This document shows, one piece after another, positions 44,129 through 52,839 of a stretch of 64,000 nt of DNA; positions within the stretch are counted from its first letter, which is position 1; each line of letters begins with the position of its first letter. This stretch comes from Clostridium sp. E02 (GTDB lineage Bacteria; Bacillota; Clostridia; Lachnospirales; Lachnospiraceae). A program made the position numbers and the translations under genes. The stretch lies in assembly GCF_003833015.1 (NCBI RefSeq), contig NZ_RJLQ01000018.1, positions 1 to 64,000 of the forward strand, in the 5' to 3' direction. The notes below the pieces were generated by a model. That model made no database searches. It was not told the DNA's origin and saw only the letters and a program-made list of their open reading frames with translations.

Positions 44129-45184
44129 CTAACCGATGGCCGATAAAACCCCCATAAGTGGCAGCATAACAGATAGCAAAATCATACCAACCGCAACTGC
44201 CATAACTGCAACTATCGTTGGTTCAAACCTACGAATTCTTCGATCCACAGCTGCATCCGTTTCTTCTTCCAGACTTTTAGCGATTTCCTCCATAACCATA
44301 TCAAGACGGCCAGTTCTTGTACCCACCTTGATCATCTGTACATAAACACCCTTAAAGAGTCCGGTTCGTTTCATAGCTGTGTAATAGTCTAGCCCCTGTT
44401 CGATTTCTTCTGCACACGTCCTAATTTTCCCCTCTACCAATTGGTTTTCCACCAGACCACTGGCCAGCTCCATCCCCTTTTCCAAAGGAAGACCACTTTT
44501 TAACGTCAAAGAAAGAACGGATACAAAACGGCGGTTCGCCACAGTTTTCGCTATCTTACTTCTTCTTTTGATCCAGTCAGTCAATGACTCGATCCAAAGA
44601 AACCGTTTCCCTTTTCTGCCCATTCCATATAAAAATAATGTGACACTAAATAAGACCAGAAACACCACAATAGAAATGCCGCTAAAGATCCCACCTAGTC
44701 TGGTAGCAACAAGAGAAACCGGCGACATCTCAGCCCCCAGTTGTTCGTATACATCTTCAAATATCGGCATAACCTTTGTAAAAAGCACCAGCAAGATCAC
44801 GAGAAGCATAAATATCATCATCGTCGGATAGGTGATCGCCTGTTTAATGTTTTTCTTAAGAAAATGCTCCTTTTCATAATACCTAGAAAGAGCTTCCATG
44901 ATCTCATCCAAGCTTCCTGTTTGCTCCCCAAGCTTTGCCATATGGGTCACATAAGACGGATAAACGCCTGTGTGTGTTAGCACATCAGAAAACAAAAGCC
45001 CTTCTTCTGTTTCCTCTGCCATTCTCAAAAGGACTTCTTTTTCTTCTTTCCAGACTGCATCCTCTGCCATAACAGCCAGTCCTTCTTCTAGCGGTATCGC
45101 TGCATGAAGCAGAATCGATATCTGAAGGCAAAAAGCTGAGAGTTCGTTTGCAGAATAATGGGTTTTCCTTTCCTTCGCCATCAT
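44129..45184 (-). CDS. pilC: PilC/GspF inner-membrane platform protein
   Basis: 351 aa. Two T2SSF domains (about 15-140 and 215-340) each followed by membrane segments, with the family patterns FCLQISILLHAAIPLEEGL, LGEQTGSLDEIMEALSRYYE and VGTRTGRLDMVMEEIAKSLEEE. It is the membrane base on which PilB/PilT-type ATPases act. First gene of the small pilus cluster, 27 bases after the transglutaminase gene. Confidence 0.92.
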   Translation of the reverse strand: MMAKERKTHYSANELSAFCLQISILLHAAIPLEEGLAVMAEDAVWKEEKEVLLRMAEETEEGLLFSDVLTHTGVYPSYVTHMAKLGEQTGSLDEIMEALSRYYEKEHFLKKNIKQAITYPTMMIFMLLVILLVLFTKVMPIFEDVYEQLGAEMSPVSLVATRLGGIFSGISIVVFLVLFSVTLFLYGMGRKGKRFLWIESLTDWIKRRSKIAKTVANRRFVSVLSLTLKSGLPLEKGMELASGLVENQLVEGKIRTCAEEIEQGLDYYTAMKRTGLFKGVYVQMIKVGTRTGRLDMVMEEIAKSLEEETDAAVDRRIRRFEPTIVAVMAVAVGMILLSVMLPLMGVLSAIG

Positions 45185-45211
45185 TTACGCCTCCTTTTCA
45201 ATAAAGAGTCA

Positions 45212-46189
45212 CTAATATGTAAATTTTGCTTTGTAATTGGAACTGTTGCTAATATATTCCTTGACTTTTGGATCATTTCCACCAGAAGATGCATAGGTCG
45301 GATCCATCAATTTCCAAACATTGCCGTCAAAATATATGATATTATCCACCCAGCCCTGTCCATCTAAATATATACTTACCCAGGCATGATACACACTCCC
45401 AGTGTATCCTACCACAAGTTTAGTCGGTATATTCTGGGATCTGAGCATCGCTGTCATGACAGCAGCATAATCAAAGCAGATGCCTTTTTGTTCCGTAAGC
45501 GTACGATCCAAGTCTGGGATGTAATCTGTCTGAACAGAACTTGCCAAAGCATCGTCGTAAGTAATATTGGTTACCACGTAATTATAAATATTGGTGACAA
45601 TTCCAACTGGATCGGATGCCTGTGATGCCAGTTCTGCTCCCTTTTTTACGACTCTACTATCCGGTGAAAAATTCACATATTTGTTGGGATATAAAAATGG
45701 TTCAAATTCATTGCCTAATGTTACATTCAGTGATTGGCTGACCTTTAATCCATACTGATTTCCACGCACCTGTTCTAACACCCTGACGGTGTAGGTTCCA
45801 CTGTGTTCCGTTAAAGGAAATATCTCATAGGAAGATCGATTATTGAGTATATAATTATAGGTTTCCCCTCCCTCTTTGATCACCTGAATGCGAATCAATT
45901 TGGAATCGCCTGTATATTTTATCATGACATAGCCCTGATTGGTATTGGAAGCATCTATTAATACATCGTTATTTTTATAGATCACAGTACCAGAGGCCTG
46001 GGGAATTCTCAAATTAGTGAGAGGAGGTTTTTTAGATAACGGAACCTCCTGATCTTTGATGGATACTACGGTTTTCCACTCCACACTTTCGTCTGCGGCC
46101 TCTGCTCTCATCGCTGGCGCACACCCATTTAATAAGAACAGGAACATCAAATAAGTCATTCCAAATAAGGCCATGTCTCTCTTTTTCAT
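45212..46189 (-). CDS. Transglutaminase-like lipoprotein
   Basis: 325 aa from the ATG at 46189 (GAGGAG site). Lipoprotein signal with lipobox LNGC (Cys23); a beta-rich middle region (about 45-165); and a transglutaminase-like domain (about 190-310) with the full Cys238 (GICFDYA), His268 (YHAWV), Asp296 (MDPTYA) triad. Such surface proteins may cleave or cross-link peptides or process wall proteins. It sits between rlmB and the pilus genes, so a link to surface assembly is possible but unproven. Confidence 0.85.
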   Translation of the reverse strand: MKKRDMALFGMTYLMFLFLLNGCAPAMRAEAADESVEWKTVVSIKDQEVPLSKKPPLTNLRIPQASGTVIYKNNDVLIDASNTNQGYVMIKYTGDSKLIRIQVIKEGGETYNYILNNRSSYEIFPLTEHSGTYTVRVLEQVRGNQYGLKVSQSLNVTLGNEFEPFLYPNKYVNFSPDSRVVKKGAELASQASDPVGIVTNIYNYVVTNITYDDALASSVQTDYIPDLDRTLTEQKGICFDYAAVMTAMLRSQNIPTKLVVGYTGSVYHAWVSIYLDGQGWVDNIIYFDGNVWKLMDPTYASSGGNDPKVKEYISNSSNYKAKFTY

Positions 46190-46208
46190 CCGTATCACTC
46201 CTCGTCTC

Positions 46209-46946
46209 TTAGTCCATACGCTGCCTAACAATCTCATAAGCCAGTACACCGGTTGCCACCGAGGCATTTAAAGAATCGATATTTCCCTTCATCGGAATGG
46301 AGGCAACCATATCGCAATGTTCTTTGACTAGTCTTCCCACGCCACTTCCCTCGCTTCCAATCACTACACCGATGGGTCCTTTTAAGTTAAGTCGATACAT
46401 GGTTTCCCCTTCCATATCCGCACAAACAAACCACATTCCTTTTTCTTTCAGTTCCTCCATAACAGACGTTAAATTCGTCACTTTGGCTACAGGGGTATAA
46501 TTAAGTGCTCCAGCAGAAGTTTTGGCTACGGTTGCTGTAAGTCCTACTGCTCTTCTCTTTGGTATAATCACACCATGGGCACCAGATAGATTCGCGGTAC
46601 GAATAATTGCGCCCAGATTATGAGGATCTTCGATTCCATCAAGAAGGATTAAAAAGGGAGGTTCCCCTTTTTCTTCTGCTGCCTTTAACATATCATCCAC
46701 TTCTGCGTATTCATAAGCAGCCGCATGAGCAATTACTCCCTGGTGATGCCCTTCTTCTGACATCTGATCCAGACGCTCTCTCTCCACAAAATTAAGGATT
46801 GTGTCACTCTTTTTTGCTTCCCGTACAATAGATTGAATGGGGCCATCCTGCACTCCTTTTTGTACATATAGCTTATCAATCGTCTTTCCAGAACGAAATG
46901 CCTCCAATACAGCATTTCTTCCTTCTATGGTAAATTCCTCTATCAT
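46209..46946 (-). CDS. rlmB: 23S rRNA 2'-O-methyltransferase RlmB
   Basis: 245 aa. SpoU-family knot methyltransferase: N-terminal substrate-binding domain (about 4-78), then the SPOUT motifs DGIEDPHNLGAIIRTAN, VIGSEGSGV and NIDSLNASVATGVLAYE. RlmB methylates a guanosine in the peptidyl-transferase region of 23S rRNA. Its start overlaps the mrnC stop codon (ATGA). In many Firmicutes the order cysS-mrnC-rlmB is conserved, as here. Confidence 0.94.
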   Translation of the reverse strand: MIEEFTIEGRNAVLEAFRSGKTIDKLYVQKGVQDGPIQSIVREAKKSDTILNFVERERLDQMSEEGHHQGVIAHAAAYEYAEVDDMLKAAEEKGEPPFLILLDGIEDPHNLGAIIRTANLSGAHGVIIPKRRAVGLTATVAKTSAGALNYTPVAKVTNLTSVMEELKEKGMWFVCADMEGETMYRLNLKGPIGVVIGSEGSGVGRLVKEHCDMVASIPMKGNIDSLNASVATGVLAYEIVRQRMD

Positions 46947-47401
46947 TCTAGTTCTCCTATTCTAATTAGTCCCTTGCTAACCACTTCAATCAACCTTTTT
47001 AACTCCCCGCTAAGATATAAATATCCACACAGTGCTTCAAATCCGGTGGCTGTCCGGTAATCTGCAACCGTGGCATGCTTTGCCGTCGTTGCAGATTTGG
47101 CGTTTCTCCCTCTTTTATATACAGCAATCTCATCCGGAGTCAGTTCTTCTGCAGTTAGCAATCCACGCATGATTTCTGCCTGAGTGCCTGCGTTTACCAG
47201 TTTTGCACTTTTTCTATGCATATTATTGACCTGAGTGCTTCCGTGATTCATGACTTTCGTCCGGATAATCAATTCATAGATCCCATCCCCAATATAAGCC
47301 AATGCCAAAGGGGAATAACTTCTTAAATCCACTTCTTTTAGTTTCATGCTATCCTTAAAAAATTCCCCAAACTCGGCCAGCGTTTTTATACTCTCTTCCA
47401 T
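46943..47401 (-). CDS. mrnC: Mini-ribonuclease III
   Basis: 152 aa. It is a lone RNase III catalytic domain with no dsRNA-binding domain: ALAYIGDGIYELIIRTKVM (residues about 30-48, catalytic Asp) and the second acidic patch later. It matures 23S rRNA ends in Firmicutes. It overlaps the end of cysS by 16 bases and rlmB by four, showing translational coupling. Confidence 0.93.
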   Translation of the reverse strand: MEESIKTLAEFGEFFKDSMKLKEVDLRSYSPLALAYIGDGIYELIIRTKVMNHGSTQVNNMHRKSAKLVNAGTQAEIMRGLLTAEELTPDEIAVYKRGRNAKSATTAKHATVADYRTATGFEALCGYLYLSGELKRLIEVVSKGLIRIGELE

Positions 47402-48789
47402 TTTACGCCTTCTCTTGTATCTTCCAGTACAATGGAACGCTCAAGAAGCTTACCTCTGATTTCATCGGCCAAAGCAAAATCTTTGTCTCTTCGTGCTTGC
47501 TGTCTGGCTTCTATCATAGCTTCTATCTCATTATCTAGAATTTCTTCTTTTTTTTCTGTCACGATCCCCAACGTGTGGCAAAGGGACTCTATGGTACTTT
47601 TTACGAAGGTCACGTAGTCTTTTGAGCTTTCTTCCCCAATGGTAGAATTACTAAATTTCACCAATTCAAAAATTGCTGAAATAGCGTCAGCTGTATTAAA
47701 ATCGTCATCCATTGCATCTTCAAACTTAGCAATGAATTCACGGATCAGCTTTTCGTCTTCCGACTCTTTTCTTTGCTGTTCCTTCGCAGAAATTTCCAAA
47801 TCTCTTAATTTATCAATTGCCGTCAAAATTCGATCCAGACCATTCTTTGAGGACTCCATTAAATCTTCATTAAAGTTAAGCGGACTCCTGTAATGGGCAC
47901 TGAGGATAAAGAAACGAAGTACTTGTAAATCAAACGTTTCTCCTATCTCCCGAACTGTAAAGAAATTCCCCAGTGATTTGGACATCTTATGATTATCAAT
48001 ATTTAAAAATGCATTGTGCATCCAGTATTTCGCAAATTCTTTTCCATTGGCTGCCTCACTCTGGGCAATCTCGTTCTCATGGTGAGGGAATATTAAATCC
48101 TCTCCCCCTGCATGAATATCAATTCGATCTCCCAGATATTTTTTTGACATAACCGAACACTCTATATGCCATCCAGGTCTTCCTTCACACCAGGGTGAAT
48201 CCCAGAATGGTTCTCCTTCTTTTCTCGGTTTCCAAAGAACAAAATCAGAAGACTCTTCTTTTCCAGACTCTCCCGTTACTTTAATCTCACGGAACCCAGA
48301 CTGAAGTTCTTCCAGATTTTTGTGGGACAGTTTTCCATAGTCCTCAAACGACTTGGTGCGGAAATAAACCGTTCCATCTTTCGCTGCATATGCATGGCCA
48401 GAACCAATCAACTGCTGAATCATCTTTAACATACCTGAAATCTCTTCTGTTGCCAGCGGATTGTTGGTCGCTGGTTTTATATTCATAGCATCCATGTCTT
48501 TGATGCATTCTTCAATATAACGCTTGGAAATGGTGTCTGCATCCACCCCTTCCTCAAGTGCCTTTTTAATGATCTTATCATCCACATCCGTAAAATTGGT
48601 AACAAAGTTCACTTCATATCCTTTATATTCAAAATATCTGCGTACCGAGTCAAAAACGATCATAGGTCTTGCGTTACCGATATGGATCAGATTATATACC
48701 GTAGGACCACAAACATACATCTTAACTTTGCCGGATTCTAAGGGTACGAATTCTTCTTTTTGTCTGGTTAATGTATTAAAAATCTTCAT
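47386..48789 (-). CDS. cysS: Cysteinyl-tRNA synthetase
   Basis: 467 aa. HIGH-type IHIGNAR (residues 36-42), zinc ligands CGPTVYN and CEGRPGWHIECSVM, and KMSKSLGN (about 268) identify class I CysRS. It charges tRNA-Cys. No T-box leader is visible; it lies 22 bases after ispF in the same operon. Confidence 0.96.
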   Translation of the reverse strand: MKIFNTLTRQKEEFVPLESGKVKMYVCGPTVYNLIHIGNARPMIVFDSVRRYFEYKGYEVNFVTNFTDVDDKIIKKALEEGVDADTISKRYIEECIKDMDAMNIKPATNNPLATEEISGMLKMIQQLIGSGHAYAAKDGTVYFRTKSFEDYGKLSHKNLEELQSGFREIKVTGESGKEESSDFVLWKPRKEGEPFWDSPWCEGRPGWHIECSVMSKKYLGDRIDIHAGGEDLIFPHHENEIAQSEAANGKEFAKYWMHNAFLNIDNHKMSKSLGNFFTVREIGETFDLQVLRFFILSAHYRSPLNFNEDLMESSKNGLDRILTAIDKLRDLEISAKEQQRKESEDEKLIREFIAKFEDAMDDDFNTADAISAIFELVKFSNSTIGEESSKDYVTFVKSTIESLCHTLGIVTEKKEEILDNEIEAMIEARQQARRDKDFALADEIRGKLLERSIVLEDTREGVKWKRV

Positions 48790-48811
48790 AAGCTTCCCTT
48801 CCTCTCACGTT

Positions 48812-49354
48812 TTATTTCTTGCAGCAGCCTCCACAGCCACCACAGTCTGTTTTCATGATGCTGTCATCATAACAATAGTCTTTTACAGAAGTGAGTAAAA
48901 CAATGGCCTGTGATTTGATTCCTTCCCCAGTTCCAGTAAATCCCATTCCTTCCTCGGTTGTCGCCTTTACATTCACTTTGTCTACAGGCAATAAAAGTGC
49001 TTCTGCAATATTTTTAGCCATCTGAGGCCTATACGTAAGAAGTTTTGGTTTTTGGGCTATAATAACTGAATCAATATTCTCAATGACATATCCTCGTTCT
49101 TCCAAAAGACTGCCTACTTTTTTTAAAAGTTCTATACTAGAAGCTCCCTTATATTTCGGATCTGTATCTGGAAAATGTTCTCCGATATCACCCAACGCTG
49201 CCGCACCTAAAAGTGCATCCATAATAGCATGCACCAATACATCTGCATCAGAATGTCCCAAAAGTCCTTTCTCATAAGGAATTTTCACTCCTCCCAGAAT
49301 CAAGTCAGTGCCTTTTATTAATTTATGCACATCATATCCCTGTCCAATTCTCAT
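48812..49354 (-). CDS. ispF: 2-C-methyl-D-erythritol 2,4-cyclodiphosphate synthase with Cys-rich tail
   Basis: 180 aa. Zinc ligands Asp8, His10 and His42, and the [11 protein letters not shown] loop near 140, mark IspF of the non-mevalonate isoprenoid pathway. Usual length is about 156-160; here about 20 extra residues end in [10 protein letters not shown] (171-180), with four cysteines that could bind a metal or cluster. The extra part is not in the family core. No ispD is in the window. Confidence 0.94.
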   Translation of the reverse strand: MRIGQGYDVHKLIKGTDLILGGVKIPYEKGLLGHSDADVLVHAIMDALLGAAALGDIGEHFPDTDPKYKGASSIELLKKVGSLLEERGYVIENIDSVIIAQKPKLLTYRPQMAKNIAEALLLPVDKVNVKATTEEGMGFTGTGEGIKSQAIVLLTSVKDYCYDDSIMKTDCGGCGGCCKK

Positions 49355-49385
49355 AATTTTCCCTTTCTTCTATATAAATACATTT

Positions 49386-50312
49386 TTATACGATCATACG
49401 CAGCTTTCTGCCAATGCACCTGATCTCAATATCATTCTGGCAAAAACAACTTTCTCCATCCACATGCACTGCCATGGGGCGATCCATATGAATCAAAATC
49501 TCTTCGCATGAATAAAACCGGGTTCCTTTATTTAAAGATTTTCTTCCCATCAAAGAATTAAACAACACCGGTATTAATTTTCTCTTTTTTCGGTTACTCA
49601 TAACACAAACCGATAATTTTCCGTCTTCAAAATCAGCATCTGGAGCAAATTTAAATCCGCCCCCTTCATAGGGGTGAATATGGGCAGATATAAAATATGC
49701 ATGGTTAAACTCGATCTTCTGGACTCCGTTTAATAGAATGTATCCACTCGATGGCCTTGCCACCGCAAGTTGTTTTATACCTGCAAGGAGATACGAAATC
49801 TTTCCAATATGAAGCTTGTGAAGCAGTCCTCTTGACCTGGAATATAATATGTTATGACAAACTGCCGCATCCATTCCAATTCCTGCACTGACCATAAAAC
49901 GACGATGAGAAATCTCAGCCTCTCCATAGGAGATGACTCCATAATCCATCAGTTTGTAATATTTGGGGTGCAGAATCTTTTTTAAACATCGGATTGGATT
50001 CCTAGGTAGTTTTAAACTTCTGGCCAGATCATTGCCAGATCCAGCAGGAATATACCCAAAAGTAACCAGGCTGCATAACGATAGCCCATCAAGGATCTCA
50101 TTTACGGTACCATCTCCGCCCACTGCAATAATAATACTGGAATCTTTACAGCCTTCGGTAAGATTTTTGGCATAGATCTTGGCATCTCCTGGTTTCTCCG
50201 TTAAGAACACCTGATAATCCACCCCAGAAGTTTGCAAAGCATTGTCCAGTTTTTTCCATATGAGTTTGCCCCGTCCACAGCATGAATTTGGATTTACAAT
50301 AAAATAGTACAT
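49386..50312 (-). CDS. Diacylglycerol kinase-family lipid kinase (YegS/DgkB-like)
   Basis: 308 aa from the ATG at 50312 (GGAGG site); fifteen upstream codons are rejected. The N-terminal nucleotide site IVNPNSCCGRGK and the catalytic loop VGGDGTVNEILDGL (about 57-70) followed by PAGSGNDLARSL are diagnostic. It likely phosphorylates diacylglycerol made by wall-polymer synthesis back to phosphatidate. First gene of the run toward ispF. Confidence 0.92.
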   Translation of the reverse strand: MYYFIVNPNSCCGRGKLIWKKLDNALQTSGVDYQVFLTEKPGDAKIYAKNLTEGCKDSSIIIAVGGDGTVNEILDGLSLCSLVTFGYIPAGSGNDLARSLKLPRNPIRCLKKILHPKYYKLMDYGVISYGEAEISHRRFMVSAGIGMDAAVCHNILYSRSRGLLHKLHIGKISYLLAGIKQLAVARPSSGYILLNGVQKIEFNHAYFISAHIHPYEGGGFKFAPDADFEDGKLSVCVMSNRKKRKLIPVLFNSLMGRKSLNKGTRFYSCEEILIHMDRPMAVHVDGESCFCQNDIEIRCIGRKLRMIV

Positions 50313-50396
50313 GGAATCCCTCCGCATTTTGCTAATTGTTAGTATAACATAAAACAACTAAAATGAATATAAAAAAAAGGAAAAAGGATTCCGCAC

Positions 50397-50429
50397 AAAA
50401 AAATCCCTGTAATCATGTGATTACAGGGA
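50397..50429 (-). terminator. Terminator of the tRNA pair
   Basis: TCCCTGTAATCA and TGATTACAGGGA form a 12-bp perfect stem, then TTTTTTT on the minus strand. Confidence 0.9.
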
Positions 50430-50436
50430 CAACTCC

Positions 50437-50510
50437 TAGCGGAAGGGAGATTTGAACTCTCGACACCACGGGTATGAACCGTGTGCTCTAGCCAACTGAG
50501 CTATTCCGCC
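50437..50510 (-). tRNA. tRNA-Met(CAT), elongator
   Basis: A 74-base cloverleaf. The acceptor GGCGGAA/TTCCGCT (last pair G-U), anticodon stem CACGG/CCGTG with loop TTCATAC (anticodon CAT). The anticodon stem lacks the three G-C pairs of initiator tRNA, so this is elongator Met; the GGC start supports this. CCA is not encoded. Confidence 0.92.
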
Positions 50511-50545
50511 ATATAAAATTCATCTGATAAACCTGTGTTTATCAA

Positions 50546-50618
50546 TGGGACCTACAGGGCTCGAACCTGTGACCCTCTGCTTGTAAGGCAGATGCTCTCC
50601 CAGCTGAGCTAAGATCCC
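50546..50618 (-). tRNA. tRNA-Val(TAC)
   Basis: A 73-base cloverleaf: acceptor GGGATCT/AGGTCCC, D-arm TAGCTCAGCTGGGAGAGC, anticodon stem TCTGC/GCAGA with loop CTTACAA (anticodon TAC, codons GUA/GUN) and T-arm GGTTCGAGCC. CCA is not encoded. Co-transcribed with tRNA-Met from a shared promoter. Confidence 0.94.
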
Positions 50619-50663
50619 AGTGCATTTTCAGGATTTTTTTGTTTCTTTCCCGACTGCCTCATT

Positions 50664-50692
50664 AGTATAATATGAATTGTATCAATTGTCAA
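50664..50692 (-). promoter_or_regulatory. Promoter of the tRNA-Val/tRNA-Met pair
   Basis: Perfect TTGACA and TATACT with a 17-base spacer on the minus strand, 45 bases before tRNA-Val. Confidence 0.85.
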
Positions 50693-50732
50693 CACTTTTT
50701 TGTCAATTATTTTCGTTTTTTCTCTATCCTTG

Positions 50733-51659
50733 TCAGACCCCTGATTCCACCTTACTTTCATCCGTTTTTCCGCTTCCATGTAGAAGACAAAACAGCTCTT
50801 TATAGTACGGTTTGTAGATACTTCCTTTCCTCCAGATAAAAGTAAAATCATGGATTAAATCAAAATCCTCCAACTTGATTTTCTTTAACACTCCAGATCT
50901 TAGTTCTTGCCTAACTGCAGTTTCATATAAGAATGTAATCCCTTTTCCATTTTCAACCATCTGTTTAATCACGCTGATATTATTGATCTCTATTACATGG
51001 TTAAAATCCTGAAGAAGTAAATTCTTTCCTTCCAGATACCGTTCCAGAACATATCTGGTCCCAGATCCTGATTCCCGAATAAAAAGACGTTCCTCTAATA
51101 GATCTTCTATTTTTCGTGTATTTTTTTGAAACACGTAATCACTTCCGTAAACTGCTGCAAATGGTTCCGAATCATATACTTGAAAATCATATTCCTTTTT
51201 TTTGAAGAATCCCTCCACCAAGGCAAATTCGATCTCTCCTGAATCTAGTTTTTCCAACAGCTCTTTTGTGTCTGCAACAATCATTTTAACTTTGGCTTCT
51301 GGATATGCATGAAGATAACGCATCAGTGCCTTTGGCATCTCATACTCTCCTATGGTCATCGTAGCTCCAAAAACCAACTCTCTTCCTTTTCCTGATTGCT
51401 GATTCATAATCTTCTTTAAGAGAAGTTCATCGTCTTTCATGGTAATGGCAGCGGATAACAACGTTTTTCCGGCTTCTGTAAGGTTAATCTTCTTCCCACT
51501 ATATGCAAATAACTTCACACCATATTGCTCCTCTAAATAGCGAATATGCTGGGACACTCCTGGCTGAGTTATATTTAACGCCTCTGCAGCTCTGGTAAAA
51601 TTCATAAATCTGCACACCATAAGAAACGTATCAACTCGAAAATCCAACAAATGAATCAC
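50733..51659 (-). CDS. LysR-family regulator
   Basis: About 305-308 aa. The N-terminal helix-turn-helix (about residues 5-62, [23 protein letters not shown]) and a LysR substrate-binding domain (about 92-295) are plain. A GTG at 51659 is very close to the AAGGGAG site, and a TTG at about 51650 has better spacing, so the start is uncertain by a few codons. Divergent from the YeiH-type exporter gene and likely its regulator, as in other YeiE-YeiH pairs. Confidence 0.9.
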   Translation of the reverse strand: MIHLLDFRVDTFLMVCRFMNFTRAAEALNITQPGVSQHIRYLEEQYGVKLFAYSGKKINLTEAGKTLLSAAITMKDDELLLKKIMNQQSGKGRELVFGATMTIGEYEMPKALMRYLHAYPEAKVKMIVADTKELLEKLDSGEIEFALVEGFFKKKEYDFQVYDSEPFAAVYGSDYVFQKNTRKIEDLLEERLFIRESGSGTRYVLERYLEGKNLLLQDFNHVIEINNISVIKQMVENGKGITFLYETAVRQELRSGVLKKIKLEDFDLIHDFTFIWRKGSIYKPYYKELFCLLHGSGKTDESKVESGV

Positions 51660-51700
51660 ACTCCCTTTTCATTTTTTACAATCATAACATATTATTATGA

Positions 51701-51748
51701 TTATATAAATATATATAATTTTATTTTATTGATATATTCCCATATAAT
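51701..51748 (+). promoter_or_regulatory. Candidate LysR operator and -10 element of the yeiH-type gene
   Basis: An 18-base palindromic A/T block, TTATATAAATATATATAA (51701-51718), contains T-N11-A spacing typical of LysR sites. A perfect TATAAT lies at 51743-51748 with no good -35 element, consistent with activation by the divergent regulator. Confidence 0.4.
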
Positions 51749-51779
51749 AAGCGCAGAGGAAAAAAGGAGGATCATACTT

Positions 51780-52778
51780 ATGAAAAAATATTTTGCTGGC
51801 ATACTATTATGCTTACTCATATCCATTCCAGCTTGGCTGCTTGGAACGATGTTACCGGTGGTTGGAGGCCCTGTTTTTGCAATTTTAATTGGTATGGCTA
51901 TTGCACCGTTTGTAAAAGGAAAAGAAACATTTCGACCTGGAGTTACCTTTGCTTCTAAAAAAATACTTCAATATGCCGTAATTTTACTGGGATTTGGCAT
52001 GAATTTAACCACTGTTCTTTTAAAAGGCAAACAAGCACTTCCCATTATCGTATCAACCATTACCACTTCCCTGGTCATTGCATATGTTCTCTACCGTAAG
52101 TTAGACATACATGGAAAAAGTGCAATTTTAATCGGGGTTGGTTCTTCCATCTGCGGTGGTTCTGCAATCGCTGCAACTGCACCTGTCATTGACGCAGATG
52201 ACAATGAAATTGCTCAGGCAATCTCTGTAATCTTTCTATTTAATATTGTGGCAGCTTTGCTCTTTCCTACCCTTGGTTCCCTACTCGGTCTTTCCAATGA
52301 AGGCTTTGGACTTTTTGCAGGAACTGCCATCAATGATACGTCATCTGTTACCGCAGCTGCAACTGCATGGGATGGAATACATGGAAGCAATACTCTGGAA
52401 GCTGCTGCTATCGTTAAACTAACCAGAACGCTTGCAATTATTCCAATTACATTATTTCTTGCCTTTTACCGTACAAAGAGTGAACAAAAAACAGTCGGAA
52501 ATTCCATTCGAATAACGAAAATCTTCCCGTTCTTTGTTCTGTATTTTCTACTGGCTTCTGTCCTTACCACCGTTTTTTCCCTGCCTCATGCGGTTACTGG
52601 ACCTCTAAAGGATTTAAGCAAATTTTTTATAGTAATTGCTATGGGAGCCATTGGAACCAATACAAATTTGGTACAATTAATCCGAACCGGAAAAAAACCG
52701 ATTCTTCTAGGATTTTGCTGCTGGATTGGTATCTCGGTTGTCAGTCTGGCATTTCAAATTGTGCTTGGCATCTGGTAA
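51780..52778 (+). CDS. YeiH/UPF0324-family membrane protein
   Basis: 332 aa from the ATG at 51780 (AAAAGGAGG site; the longer upstream frame is rejected). Ten or so membrane segments with the family pattern [19 protein letters not shown] (about 119-137) and [17 protein letters not shown]. Members are predicted transporters of small sulfur-containing or anionic solutes; substrate here unknown. Paired with the divergent LysR gene. Confidence 0.9.
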   Translation: MKKYFAGILLCLLISIPAWLLGTMLPVVGGPVFAILIGMAIAPFVKGKETFRPGVTFASKKILQYAVILLGFGMNLTTVLLKGKQALPIIVSTITTSLVIAYVLYRKLDIHGKSAILIGVGSSICGGSAIAATAPVIDADDNEIAQAISVIFLFNIVAALLFPTLGSLLGLSNEGFGLFAGTAINDTSSVTAAATAWDGIHGSNTLEAAAIVKLTRTLAIIPITLFLAFYRTKSEQKTVGNSIRITKIFPFFVLYFLLASVLTTVFSLPHAVTGPLKDLSKFFIVIAMGAIGTNTNLVQLIRTGKKPILLGFCCWIGISVVSLAFQIVLGIW

Positions 52779-52802
52779 ATAGGACGTGTTTTCCTATGAA
52801 AT

Positions 52803-52839
52803 AAAAAACTGTGTCGGTCTTGTACCGACACAGTTTTTT
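52803..52839. terminator. Bidirectional terminator, overlapping the NYN gene stop
   Basis: A 16-bp perfect stem (ACTGTGTCGGT with ACCGACACAGT plus A/T flanks) around CTTGT. It serves the yeiH-type gene and the converging NYN gene, whose stop codon lies in the T-run. Confidence 0.9.

Noticed and set aside
50437-50510. Initiator tRNA-Met
   Set aside because: The anticodon stem lacks the three consecutive G-C pairs of initiator tRNA.
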